Positions 24,270 through 31,878 of a stretch of DNA of 64,000 bases are shown here, piece by piece. Source of the DNA: JAGQVA01 sp033764335 (GTDB taxonomy: Bacteria > Bacteroidota > Bacteroidia > J057). The stretch covers positions 1 to 64,000 of the forward strand of contig JANRJC010000007.1 of NCBI GenBank assembly GCA_033764335.1, given 5' to 3'. The translations under genes were made by a program, and so were the position numbers. Below the pieces are notes generated by a model that had not been told where the DNA came from, did no database searches, and saw nothing but the letters and a program-made list of their open reading frames with translations. The stretch's first letter is position 1; each line of letters begins with the position of its first letter.

Positions 24270-24899
24270 TTAATTCGGGAACATTATTCCACTGCACACC
24301 AAAGTATCGGAGGCGCGGATAATCTGGAAAGTAAGAGTAATCCTTCGCTGATCGTCAATACTTCCTCCACCGGTTACGATTCCGAAAGACATATACTGCT
24401 TGTAGATGTCAAACACAGTGCCATTGAGGAGGTTACCCACCACTTTAGCCGTCGTAGAATCCGTAGCCTGATCATTAAAATTGGCAATTGTAATCTGCCG
24501 GGGATTGGGACCGGGGGTGATCATGAGCGTATAATTGACATTTTCGCCGTCGCATACTTCCGAGCTAATAAAATTACCGGTAAACTTTGTTTCCCATTTA
24601 GTTTCACAGAGATTTCCTTCATAACCGAGTTTACAGTCGCAAACAGCGGTTCCATTATTTCCGGCGATACAAGCCTCCGTTCCCGCTTCGCTGCAAGGTT
24701 TTTGGAGGCAGGGATCCAATTTAATGCTACAAGTAGGGCCTATAAATTCTTCCGGGCAATCACATTTTCCGTCGAGGCACACGCCGCCGTTGTCGCAGGT
24801 GAGCGTTTCGCAGGGATCTTCTTCACAACCCGGAGAAAATAAAACCAGACCTGTCAGAGTTATAAAAATTACAATAAACCGTATTAGATTTTTTTTCAT
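24270..24899 (-). CDS. EGF-like domain lipoprotein
   Basis: A 209-residue exported protein. The ATG at 24899 gives MKKNLIRFIVIFITLTGLVL, followed by a lipobox-like FSPGC (Cys25). Residues about 26-108 contain EGF-like modules: CETLTCDNGGVCLDGKCDC, then PEEFIGPTC, then CLQKPCSEAG, and CDCKLGYEGNLC. After that a beta-rich domain of about 100 residues (FTGNFISSEVC, MITPGPNPRQITIANFND, RRITLTFQIIRASDTLVC) has the pattern of a small immunoglobulin or lipocalin-like sandwich seen in many Bacteroidota lipoproteins. EGF modules are rare in bacteria, and they suggest surface interaction. The C-terminal family is unknown to me. Confidence 0.75.
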   Translation of the reverse strand: MKKNLIRFIVIFITLTGLVLFSPGCEEDPCETLTCDNGGVCLDGKCDCPEEFIGPTCSIKLDPCLQKPCSEAGTEACIAGNNGTAVCDCKLGYEGNLCETKWETKFTGNFISSEVCDGENVNYTLMITPGPNPRQITIANFNDQATDSTTAKVVGNLLNGTVFDIYKQYMSFGIVTGGGSIDDQRRITLTFQIIRASDTLVCSGIMFPN

Positions 24900-25152
24900 A
24901 TCAAAAGTGATAACAGACAATGTATTAACGTCCTATCTAAAACGAAATTAAAGATTGCCCGAACCAAAGACCAGATAAAAATTTTTGACCAATGACGTAC
25001 CCGGAAGCCATTCAAAGGAAAAAACCGACGATTCAGGGGCGTATAATCATCAATAATACACCCGTTGTTACACTTCACAACTGAGGTTCGTAGATTTCGG
25101 ACAGTTTATGTAGGGAATTTTCGTATTAGGATTTAATTATGTTGTACAAATC

Positions 25153-25578
25153 ATGCAATTTTATTCACCAAACAACATAATGAGTGCTAGAAAAAAACAG
25201 ATATTAGTAGTGGACGATGATGCAAACATCCGTATGCTGCTGGAGTTTCTGTTGCGTAAATATTACAAAGTGGTTACCCGGGAGGATGGTTTGAGTGGAA
25301 TGTCGTGGCTTGCTTCAGGGAATATGCCCGATTTGATCATTGCCGACATTGATATGCCGCGGTTGAATGGGTATCATTTCCTAAAAAATATCCGCGAAAG
25401 CGGTTTGTTTGAAGATATTCCGGTGATTATGTTGTCCGGTTTTGAAAATGAAGAAGTAAAAGAAAAATGTTTCGAACAGGGCGCGACCGACTATTTGATT
25501 AAACCATTTAACCCCGACACCATTTTTCAGACGATAGAAAAGGCACTGCAACTGGCGGAAAATCAACGCCATGTATAG
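25153..25578 (+). CDS. Single-domain response regulator (CheY-like)
   Basis: A 141-residue receiver. After a leader, residues QILVVDDDANIR hold the acidic pocket (Asp21-Asp23), IIADIDMP the phosphoacceptor (Asp65 with this start), VIMLSG the conserved switch Ser and YLIKPFNPD the Lys117. The ATG at 25180 (SARKKQILVV) is an alternative start that would drop a non-conserved nine-residue leader. There is no output domain, so it acts by protein contact. It is followed after 5 bases by the receiver-like/sugar transferase fusion, hence the two are probably translated together and may interact. The kinase partner is not adjacent. Confidence 0.88.
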   Translation: MQFYSPNNIMSARKKQILVVDDDANIRMLLEFLLRKYYKVVTREDGLSGMSWLASGNMPDLIIADIDMPRLNGYHFLKNIRESGLFEDIPVIMLSGFENEEVKEKCFEQGATDYLIKPFNPDTIFQTIEKALQLAENQRHV

Positions 25579-25583
25579 GATTC

Positions 25584-26906
25584 ATGAAAGCAATAAAAGA
25601 CAAAATACAATCAAGCGTGTCTGATCTCCGGGCGAAAAAAGGGGAATCCCCTAAAGACAAAGCCTACGAGCTGATCATCGAACCCCGGCCAAAGGTTCCG
25701 ATCAAAAAACTATTGTATGTAGGCGAAAACAGCCGGAGAATCTGTAAAAATATGATCGAGTTGGATTACCTCGGTCTTTCACTCAGTACTTCTTTTAAGG
25801 CTTTTTGCTGGCTCGAAAAAATGAGCCTCTCCTACTCCTGGTCCTTAAAAATGGGACAGCCCTGCGACGATCTTCCCGACGCCGTTATCTGCGACCAGCA
25901 ACTGCCTGACGGGGATGCTTTTGGTTTGTATGAACAAATCCGCAAAGACGAACATCTTCGGTTTATTCCCTTTATTGTCATCTCCGACAAGGCCGATCGT
26001 GCCACCAAACTCAAGGCACTTAGTGCCGGAGTGGATGATTTTTATTCGGTGACAGTCAATCCGGAACATGTACACAACCGCATCAGTTTTCTGAAAGAGT
26101 TTAAGCGTGAAACGCTTCGCCTGAAAGAAGAATCAGAGCCGATGCCGGAGTTTCGTGTACCAGTTTTAAAACGATTGTTTGACATCGTGTTTTCGCTTTC
26201 CGGGCTGATTATGCTCAGCCCGCTGTTGCTGCTGATTGCTATTATTATCAAAATCGAGTCCCGTGGCCCAATTTTCTACGTCGCCAAAAGAGCCGGTACC
26301 GGATATCGGATATTTGATTTTTATAAATTCCGCTCCATGCGCACCGGGGCAGATCAGGAACTCGAAAAACTGATTCACCTCAATCAATATACCGCTACGG
26401 TGGAGGAGTCCACAATTGTTGCAAAAGAGCTGTGTATTGATTGTATCGTCAATGGCACAGCCTGTACGGCGAAATCAGTCGTAAATGGCATGTCGGTTTG
26501 TGAAAAACAATCTTTCACGAAAAACGGCGGTAACAACGGCATTTCTTTTATCAAAATTGATAACGACCCGAGGATTACTCCTTTTGGTCGCTTTTTGCGC
26601 AACACCAGCCTCGACGAGATGCCACAACTTATAAATGTGCTGATAGGCGATATGTCTATTGTCGGAAACCGCCCGCTGCCTTTGTATGAGGCCGAGCAGC
26701 TAACGACAGATCTATGGTCAAAAAGATTTCTGGCTCCGGCAGGCATTACCGGCCTCTGGCAGGTGACACAACGAGGCAGGTCAGAAATGTCGGAAGAACA
26801 ACGCAAACAGCTCGACGTGGCTTACGTGGATAATGCAAGTTTCCTCAATGATCTGAAAATTTTATTCAAGACAATTCCCGCCATTTTTCAGCGGAAATCA
26901 GTATAA
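25584..26906 (+). CDS. Degenerate receiver domain fused to a polyprenyl-phosphate sugar-phosphate transferase
   Basis: A 440-residue protein. The C-terminal half (about 200-440) is a bacterial sugar transferase of the WcaJ/PglC class: KRLFDIVFSLSGLIMLSP (membrane helix), KRAGTGYRIFDFYKFRSM, DNDPRITPFGRFLRNTSLDE, VGNRPLP and GITGLWQV. It moves a sugar phosphate to undecaprenyl phosphate to start exopolysaccharide repeat synthesis. The N-terminal half (about 40-180) has the receiver fold with phosphoacceptor Asp104 (VICDQQLPDGDAF), but the acidic start pair is replaced by GEN and the switch Lys by a Thr/Val region (YSVTVNP), so it looks phosphorylation-degenerate. An insert in the transferase has Cys284, Cys287, Cys294 and Cys306 (CxxC-x6-C-x11-C), a possible metal site not normal in this family. 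Starts 5 bases after the response regulator. Confidence 0.85.
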   Translation: MKAIKDKIQSSVSDLRAKKGESPKDKAYELIIEPRPKVPIKKLLYVGENSRRICKNMIELDYLGLSLSTSFKAFCWLEKMSLSYSWSLKMGQPCDDLPDAVICDQQLPDGDAFGLYEQIRKDEHLRFIPFIVISDKADRATKLKALSAGVDDFYSVTVNPEHVHNRISFLKEFKRETLRLKEESEPMPEFRVPVLKRLFDIVFSLSGLIMLSPLLLLIAIIIKIESRGPIFYVAKRAGTGYRIFDFYKFRSMRTGADQELEKLIHLNQYTATVEESTIVAKELCIDCIVNGTACTAKSVVNGMSVCEKQSFTKNGGNNGISFIKIDNDPRITPFGRFLRNTSLDEMPQLINVLIGDMSIVGNRPLPLYEAEQLTTDLWSKRFLAPAGITGLWQVTQRGRSEMSEEQRKQLDVAYVDNASFLNDLKILFKTIPAIFQRKSV

Positions 26907-27023
26907 TTTCTCAAATAATCAAATCTTTGTGAGATGCCGGTTTTAAAAGCCCGGTAAAAATTCTTAGATTTTCATGTTTTCCCGGTTTCCCTGACACAAA
27001 AGGGCAATTGGCAGGGATACAAG

Positions 27024-28376
27024 ATGCGATTAATCAAGGGCTCATATTGGCTACAATCGGGTTTTTATACCTTTCTGGAGCGTTTTTCTCTCCAAATATT
27101 CCGTTTTGGCAGCTTTTATTTTATGGTCAGAGGAATGACCAAAGAACATTTTGGGATATGGACGATCTTTCTCATTCTCAGCGCATTGATAGAAGTAACC
27201 CGCATGGGGCTGATTCAAAACGGCCTGATCAAATTTCTGGCGGCTACCGACAATGAAAAGATTAAGGGTCGGATCAATACCGCTTCCCTCGTGCTGAATA
27301 TTCTGCTCACCCTGATAAGTATGGTGATTTTGTTTGTCATGGCGCGGTTTCAGCATGTTTTCTGGAATGTTACACTTTTGGACGAACTCATCTATATTTA
27401 TATCCTTACGACTTTTGCATTGGTTCCTTTTTTCCAGTTTACCTTTATCCTTCAGGCAAATTATGATTTTAAGGGCATTCTTTACAGCAATGTAGTAAGG
27501 CAGGGTTTGTTTTTTTTCTATGTGTTGTTTTGTTATTTCCACCCCGATTATCCTTTCCGGCTTTTGCATCTGGCTGCTTTTCAGTTGGTGGCTGCCGTGG
27601 TAGGTTCTGTAGTCGCCTGGTTTGTCTCCCGTAAATACCTGATATTTTCTGCACGACTGGATTTGCGGTGGTTGAGGTGGTTGTTTGGTTATGGCAAATT
27701 TGTTGTAGGCACAAACCTCGGCTCGATGTTTATTAAAAGTATAGATCAACTTATGCTGGGAATCATGATGTCGCCGGTAGCCGTCGCTGTCTATGGGACA
27801 GCAATCAAGGTTGCCAATCTGGTGGAAGTACCCACACAGACGGTTGCGACCATTGTTTTTCCCAAAAGTGCCCGTAAAATTGAAACCGAGGGGAAAGATT
27901 CCGTCAAACAGTTGTATGAAAAATCAGTAGGGGTCATTTTGGCACTGGTCATTCCCGGAATCCTTTTTGTCCTGCTTTTTCCCGAATGGGTATTAAAAAT
28001 TGTGGCCGGAGACGAATATCTCGACGCAGCCCGGCTGCTTCAGGTGACGATGCTCTACGGATTGTTTGTGCCCTTTGCCCGGCAATTTGGTACGATGCTC
28101 GATTCGATGGGAAAACCGCAGATTAACTTCCTCATCGTCATGGCTAGTGCCGGATTAAATATATTCTTCAACTATTTTTTTATCATTCGCTGGGGCGTTA
28201 TTGGTGCGGCGTATGCAACGTTGATCACCTATTTTATTGTTTTTGTTGTAAATCAGATTATCCTTTATCGCGAGATAAAAGTGCGTACTCTCCAGACTTT
28301 TGTGTATGCAAAGGAAGTTTACCGCAACGGTTTTATTTTGCTGCGCCAAAAACTTTTTAGCTGGGGCAATTCCTGA
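27024..28376 (+). CDS. Polysaccharide flippase (Wzx/MATE-like)
   Basis: A 450-residue membrane protein with 12-14 hydrophobic segments, from LERFSLQIFRFGSFYFMV to the C-terminus. The opening GSYWLQSGFYTFLERFSLQIFR and segments such as MLGIMMSPVAVAVYGTAIKVANLVE are typical of the MOP superfamily oligosaccharide flippases. The likely role is transferring the undecaprenyl-linked repeat made by the upstream sugar transferase across the inner membrane. It ends 2 bases before a glycosyltransferase gene, so they are in one operon. Between the sugar transferase and this gene there are 117 bases with no convincing terminator. Confidence 0.88.
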   Translation: MRLIKGSYWLQSGFYTFLERFSLQIFRFGSFYFMVRGMTKEHFGIWTIFLILSALIEVTRMGLIQNGLIKFLAATDNEKIKGRINTASLVLNILLTLISMVILFVMARFQHVFWNVTLLDELIYIYILTTFALVPFFQFTFILQANYDFKGILYSNVVRQGLFFFYVLFCYFHPDYPFRLLHLAAFQLVAAVVGSVVAWFVSRKYLIFSARLDLRWLRWLFGYGKFVVGTNLGSMFIKSIDQLMLGIMMSPVAVAVYGTAIKVANLVEVPTQTVATIVFPKSARKIETEGKDSVKQLYEKSVGVILALVIPGILFVLLFPEWVLKIVAGDEYLDAARLLQVTMLYGLFVPFARQFGTMLDSMGKPQINFLIVMASAGLNIFFNYFFIIRWGVIGAAYATLITYFIVFVVNQIILYREIKVRTLQTFVYAKEVYRNGFILLRQKLFSWGNS

Positions 28377-28378
28377 TT

Positions 28379-29590
28379 ATGACCAAACTGCCGATCATCT
28401 GTCTGGCTCTGGCACGTTGGGACGGGCCTTATTCCTCCACGGCTTTTTCGCTTGCCAAAGAGCTTGCTTACTCACAGCCGGTCTATTATTTGGATAATCC
28501 TTTTACCTGGAAAGACTTGGTCACCGGATGGCGCACGGAGCAGATCAACCGAAGGAAAAACGCCCTTATTTTCCGGAAAAAAATTTATACCCCGCTCCCT
28601 GATAAAACAAAATGTCTTACCGTTGTAACCCCGCCCCCCGTCTGGCCCATCAACTGGCTTCCACCGGGTCGCATTTACAATACATTTGCCCGCCGCAACA
28701 ATCGGAGAACCATTCATACGATCCGTCGAATCCTCCGGGAAAATAATCTCTCAAAATATATCCTTCTCAATGTTTTTAATCCCTTTGTCGGATTTGATCT
28801 TCCCGAAGACCTGCGGCCCGCACTGTCGGTATATTATTCGGTGGACGCTATTGCAGAATCGGTGTATATCCAAAAACACGGCCCAACCTTAGAAGACCGG
28901 ATGCTGCGCGAGGCAGATATCTGCCTGACTACCTCTAGCGAACTGCTCAGAACCTGTACAGCCAAAACCGATAAACCTGTGTATCTGCTTCCCAATGGCG
29001 CCGATGTACAACTGTTTCGCCAAGCAGTGGAAAAAAAGTTACCCCGTCCCGCTGAATTGGAAGGCGAAACCCGCCCGGTGATTATTTATACCGGAGCCAT
29101 TGGGTTGAGAAACGATTTTGAGTTAATGAAAAAAATCGCCGAAGTTCATCATGACAAACTGCTGCTCCTGGTAGGTCCCATAACCGAAACCTATCAAGAA
29201 GTAGGATTAAGACAAATGAAAAATGTGCGGTTTACCGGTTCCAAACCACTGGAGGAACTGCCCGGCTATCTTCAATACGCCGATTGTGCCATTATCCCGT
29301 TTCGCTGCAATGCACTTACGCGCAGTATATACCCGCTGAAACTCCACGAATACCTGGCAGCCGGAAAAGCCGTGGTTTCAACGCCGTTTTCTCCGGATAT
29401 CGAGGCCTTTGGCAGGTATATCCGCCTCGCCGGAGACCACACCGCCTTTGTGGATGCGATCGAAGAAGCGCTGAAAGATCATTCCCCGGAAAATGTGAAA
29501 AAGAGGCAGACTATAGCCACCGAAAATGACTGGTCGGCAAGAGTAGAGGCGCTAAGGGAGATAATGGCTGACCATTTGAGGATTTCGTAA
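28379..29590 (+). CDS. Glycosyltransferase (GT1/GT4-like)
   Basis: A 403-residue cytosolic GT-B enzyme. The N-terminal domain starts LPIICLALARWDGPYSSTAFSLAKEL (nucleotide-binding strand then loop). The C-terminal donor domain has PVIIYTGAIGLRNDFELMKKIAE, KNVRFTGSKPLEELPGYLQYADCAIIPF and LKLHEYLAAGKAVVSTPFS, the E-x7-E-like region (HEYLAAGK) that binds the nucleotide sugar. The likely role is extending the exopolysaccharide repeat. The start lies two bases past the flippase stop, so the pair is translationally linked. The 3' end contains a promoter for the downstream ATPase gene. Confidence 0.88.
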   Translation: MTKLPIICLALARWDGPYSSTAFSLAKELAYSQPVYYLDNPFTWKDLVTGWRTEQINRRKNALIFRKKIYTPLPDKTKCLTVVTPPPVWPINWLPPGRIYNTFARRNNRRTIHTIRRILRENNLSKYILLNVFNPFVGFDLPEDLRPALSVYYSVDAIAESVYIQKHGPTLEDRMLREADICLTTSSELLRTCTAKTDKPVYLLPNGADVQLFRQAVEKKLPRPAELEGETRPVIIYTGAIGLRNDFELMKKIAEVHHDKLLLLVGPITETYQEVGLRQMKNVRFTGSKPLEELPGYLQYADCAIIPFRCNALTRSIYPLKLHEYLAAGKAVVSTPFSPDIEAFGRYIRLAGDHTAFVDAIEEALKDHSPENVKKRQTIATENDWSARVEALREIMADHLRIS

Positions 29591-29616
29591 AGAATGTGTT
29601 TAATTTTTTATATTTG
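29583..29616 (+). promoter_or_regulatory. Promoter for the ATPase/nuclease pair
   Basis: TTTCG (29583-29587, inside the last codons of the glycosyltransferase) is followed by 21 bases and TATATTTG (29609-29616), a perfect TAnnTTTG. Transcription would start near 29622, about 46 bases before the ATPase ATG. The -33 box has one mismatch. It lets the two-gene module be expressed apart from the polysaccharide operon. Confidence 0.5.
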
Positions 29617-29667
29617 TAAGGAATAATAAAGATTCCGTTTCCGTCTTGAATCTGTTAACCACAAGAT

Positions 29668-30960
29668 ATGCAGCGAATTTCTGTTAGAAATGTAGGGCCT
29701 ATTCAGGAAGCCAAAATCAACATCAACAACCTAACCTTACTAATCGGGGAGCAGGCCTCTGGGAAAAGTACGCTCGCTAAACTTATCTATTTTTTTAAAT
29801 CCATCAAAGATGAGTGGACGCAGTTGGGAATAGGTGCTCTCAACGAAATAACGCCCGATCATTTGATCAATACGATTAGAGACCGGTTTTATACTTACTT
29901 TGGTTCTACCCGAAAATTACCGGAAGATTATAGAATTAGTTTTTCATTTGATGACCATAAAAAAATCACGCTGGAAGGCTCGCCATTAAGTGTGTATATA
30001 GAACCACAATCCTGGTTTCATGAACTTGTAGGGGTTGTTTCTAATTACTCGGAAAGAATCAATACTTACAGAAGCAGAAATGATCTGGTTGGAGAAACAA
30101 GAGAAAGGATTGAATTTTTGCAAAAACTGAGATATGCCTTTTCAGATCCGCAGGAAAGCATATATATTCCCGCTGGGCGTAACATAACCGTTGCCTATTC
30201 AGAAACATTCCTGAATTCTTTTAGGGCAGAACTTCAGGCAAGAGTGCAGGCGATACAGGGTCGTCGTCAGGATGCAAAAGAAGGAGACCTTTTTATCACC
30301 CGTGATTTTATTACACATATTGAGCGTGTAAAAGAAGAGTTTAAGGGGTTGGGAATTGAAGGATATTTGAGGTTTTTTAAGGAAGATATTAGAGAAATTC
30401 TTTCTATACGAATTAACAAACTGCTGAAAGGAAAATACCGCTACTCAGATTCAGCCGGGGAGTATTTTCTTGTTCCTCAGGGAGACAATGTAAGATTACA
30501 ACATGCCAGTTCGGGACAGCAAGAAGCTATACGCATTCTACAGGATGTACTGGTAAGTCTGAGAGATCATGCAACCCGGCCTGTGTTCAGAGTGATTGAA
30601 GAACCAGAAGCTCATTTATTTCCAAGTGGGCAACGAGCTTTGATTGAAATTCTCGCTACCCTTGCCAGCAAGGGTTCCCCTAATAGTTTATTGTTAACCA
30701 CACACAGTCCTTACATCCTGACTATCGTCAATAATCTTATCTACGCTTCAACGGTATCCGAGAAAGCAGCGATTGAATCCGGTTTTCCACTCCAATTGCA
30801 GTTAAAGTCAGAATCGGTGAGTGCCTATATGATTGATAATGACGGGGTCGCCACATCCATAATTGATGATGAAACAGGTTTAATTGGCTCAAACATCATC
30901 GAAGATGCCTGGGATGATATTTCAGGTGCATTTGATGAGTTATATGCACTTAATGATTAA
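29668..30960 (+). CDS. SMC/ABC-type ATPase (AAA_15/OLD-like), defence-module candidate
   Basis: A 430-residue ATPase. It starts MQRISVRNVGPIQEAKININNLTLLIGEQASGKST, with Walker A 27-35 in the style of RecF/OLD-like AAA_15 proteins. A middle region with helices and a coiled coil follows (about 60-250), then signature H279-ASSGQQE-A (279-287), Walker B RVIEEPEAHLFP (Glu311/Glu312, Glu314) and H-switch LTTHSPYIL (His346). The last 60 residues (IDNDGVATSIID, NIIEDAWDDISGAFDELYALND) are family-specific. Such ATPases often work with a nuclease in anti-phage pairs. No TOPRIM is present, unlike OLD nucleases. Arginine codons differ from neighbours: by my count 13 AGA and 3 AGG of 29, compared with CGC/CGG/CGA use in the flanking glycosyltransferase. 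Ends 12 bases before its partner. Confidence 0.85.
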   Translation: MQRISVRNVGPIQEAKININNLTLLIGEQASGKSTLAKLIYFFKSIKDEWTQLGIGALNEITPDHLINTIRDRFYTYFGSTRKLPEDYRISFSFDDHKKITLEGSPLSVYIEPQSWFHELVGVVSNYSERINTYRSRNDLVGETRERIEFLQKLRYAFSDPQESIYIPAGRNITVAYSETFLNSFRAELQARVQAIQGRRQDAKEGDLFITRDFITHIERVKEEFKGLGIEGYLRFFKEDIREILSIRINKLLKGKYRYSDSAGEYFLVPQGDNVRLQHASSGQQEAIRILQDVLVSLRDHATRPVFRVIEEPEAHLFPSGQRALIEILATLASKGSPNSLLLTTHSPYILTIVNNLIYASTVSEKAAIESGFPLQLQLKSESVSAYMIDNDGVATSIIDDETGLIGSNIIEDAWDDISGAFDELYALND

Positions 30961-30966
30961 GGAGGT
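30958..30966 (+). promoter_or_regulatory. Strong Shine-Dalgarno site for the nuclease-like gene
   Basis: TAAGGAGGT at 30958-30966 overlaps the ATPase stop codon and sits 6 bases before the ATG at 30973. It is complementary to the end of 16S rRNA over eight to nine bases. Bacteroidota genes rarely have such a site, and none of the other starts I checked here does, which points to translational coupling and possibly to foreign origin. Confidence 0.7.
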
Positions 30967-30972
30967 TCTTCA

Positions 30973-31581
30973 ATGAGTTTTAACGAAGACTTTCAGAAAG
31001 CATTTAAGGGTTTAGCTGTGGATATTGATTCGTTTAAATTTGATATTTCTCGTAGAATTTCCTGGTTGTGGGATCCGCCCGAAGATTATCAAGGCTCATC
31101 CTATTCACAAGTTTTTGCGGAGAGAGAAGACAAACGTTCAATAATCAGAATATCGAATGCAAATGAATTAAATGCACAGTTTTATCCTATTGATAAAGCG
31201 ATAATTAGAGAGCAAAAAGATGGCCAGTGTGATGGACTAATTGTAATTAAGGAGGCTGATGAAAAGATTTGTTGGATCGAATTAAAAATGAATATTACTA
31301 CCCACAGTAAGAGTACTTTCCATGAAAAACTGGACGAAGGGTTAGGGCAGATAGAAAACACGCTATTGAAGTTTCGAGAAATATGGTGGAAAAAAGGTCT
31401 AATTTTCCCTGCTGAAACTGCACAGGTTGCAGCCATTGCTATACCGGCGAAGCCCGCACGATTAAGACAAACTCCTGCGAATTTCAAAGTAAAAGCCGAA
31501 AAAAAACTACGAGGTATAAAAATCTTTTTAGTTTCTGAGATCGAACTTCCTGACATTAAACCCAAAAGAGGGAATAAATAA
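30973..31581 (+). CDS. Predicted PD-(D/E)XK-fold nuclease, partner of the ATPase
   Basis: A 202-residue soluble protein with no family I recognise. Its core fits a PD-(D/E)XK nuclease: Asp87 in QCDGLIVI at the end of a strand, then Glu103 and Lys105 in CWIELKMN (D-x15-E-x-K), and a following helix GLGQIENTL with Gln126, a common supporting residue of the fold. The N-terminal part (residues 1-60) has DISRRISWLWDPPEDY and the C-terminal part is strand-helix (AQVAAIAIPAKPAR, RGIKIFLVSEIEL). Arginine codons are again AGA-rich (at least 6 of 12 by my count). It begins 12 bases after the ATPase stop with a perfect SD, so one operon of two genes. Alternative: a DNA- or RNA-binding regulator of the ATPase, but the D...ExK is conserved enough to favour nuclease. 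Confidence 0.6.
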   Translation: MSFNEDFQKAFKGLAVDIDSFKFDISRRISWLWDPPEDYQGSSYSQVFAEREDKRSIIRISNANELNAQFYPIDKAIIREQKDGQCDGLIVIKEADEKICWIELKMNITTHSKSTFHEKLDEGLGQIENTLLKFREIWWKKGLIFPAETAQVAAIAIPAKPARLRQTPANFKVKAEKKLRGIKIFLVSEIELPDIKPKRGNK

Positions 31582-31736
31582 ACATTCACTTTATACACAT
31601 CCATCTGACCATTTGCGAAAATCATTTACCCGCTTAAAAAGACAAATCACACCGGAATATTAACAAACGGGGAGAACCTTGTTTCAAAACTCCCTGATTC
31701 TTAGTATCTAAGTAGAGTGATTATAGGTAAAGGTAT

Positions 31737-31865
31737 ATGAAAGGTATTCAAAAAAAGGAACGACAGCATGTGCTGTCCAAACCTGAACAAATCCACGAAA
31801 AAATCGTCTTGCTGTTTTGCCTGCTTTTTTGTGTGGGTTTTTTTATTAAAATCGTCTTTCTTTAG
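31737..31865 (+). CDS. Small membrane protein (42 aa)
   Basis: An ATG at 31737 opens 42 codons ending TAG at 31863-31865, just 13 bases before the O-antigen ligase start. It reads a charged N-terminus (MKGIQKKERQHVLSKPEQIHEK) then one hydrophobic helix (IVLLFCLLFCVGFFIKIVFL). The amphipathic-basic head and single helix are typical of small membrane proteins that partner larger membrane enzymes. The spacing and orientation fit translational coupling to the ligase. Chance is possible for such a short frame. I did not see a Shine-Dalgarno site. Confidence 0.4.
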   Translation: MKGIQKKERQHVLSKPEQIHEKIVLLFCLLFCVGFFIKIVFL

Positions 31866-31878
31866 ATTGGACTGATAT

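Noticed and set aside
27051..27749. Minus-strand 232-aa open frame opposite the flippase
   Set aside because: Shadow of a membrane protein gene; no domain recognised, and the flippase is clearly supported.
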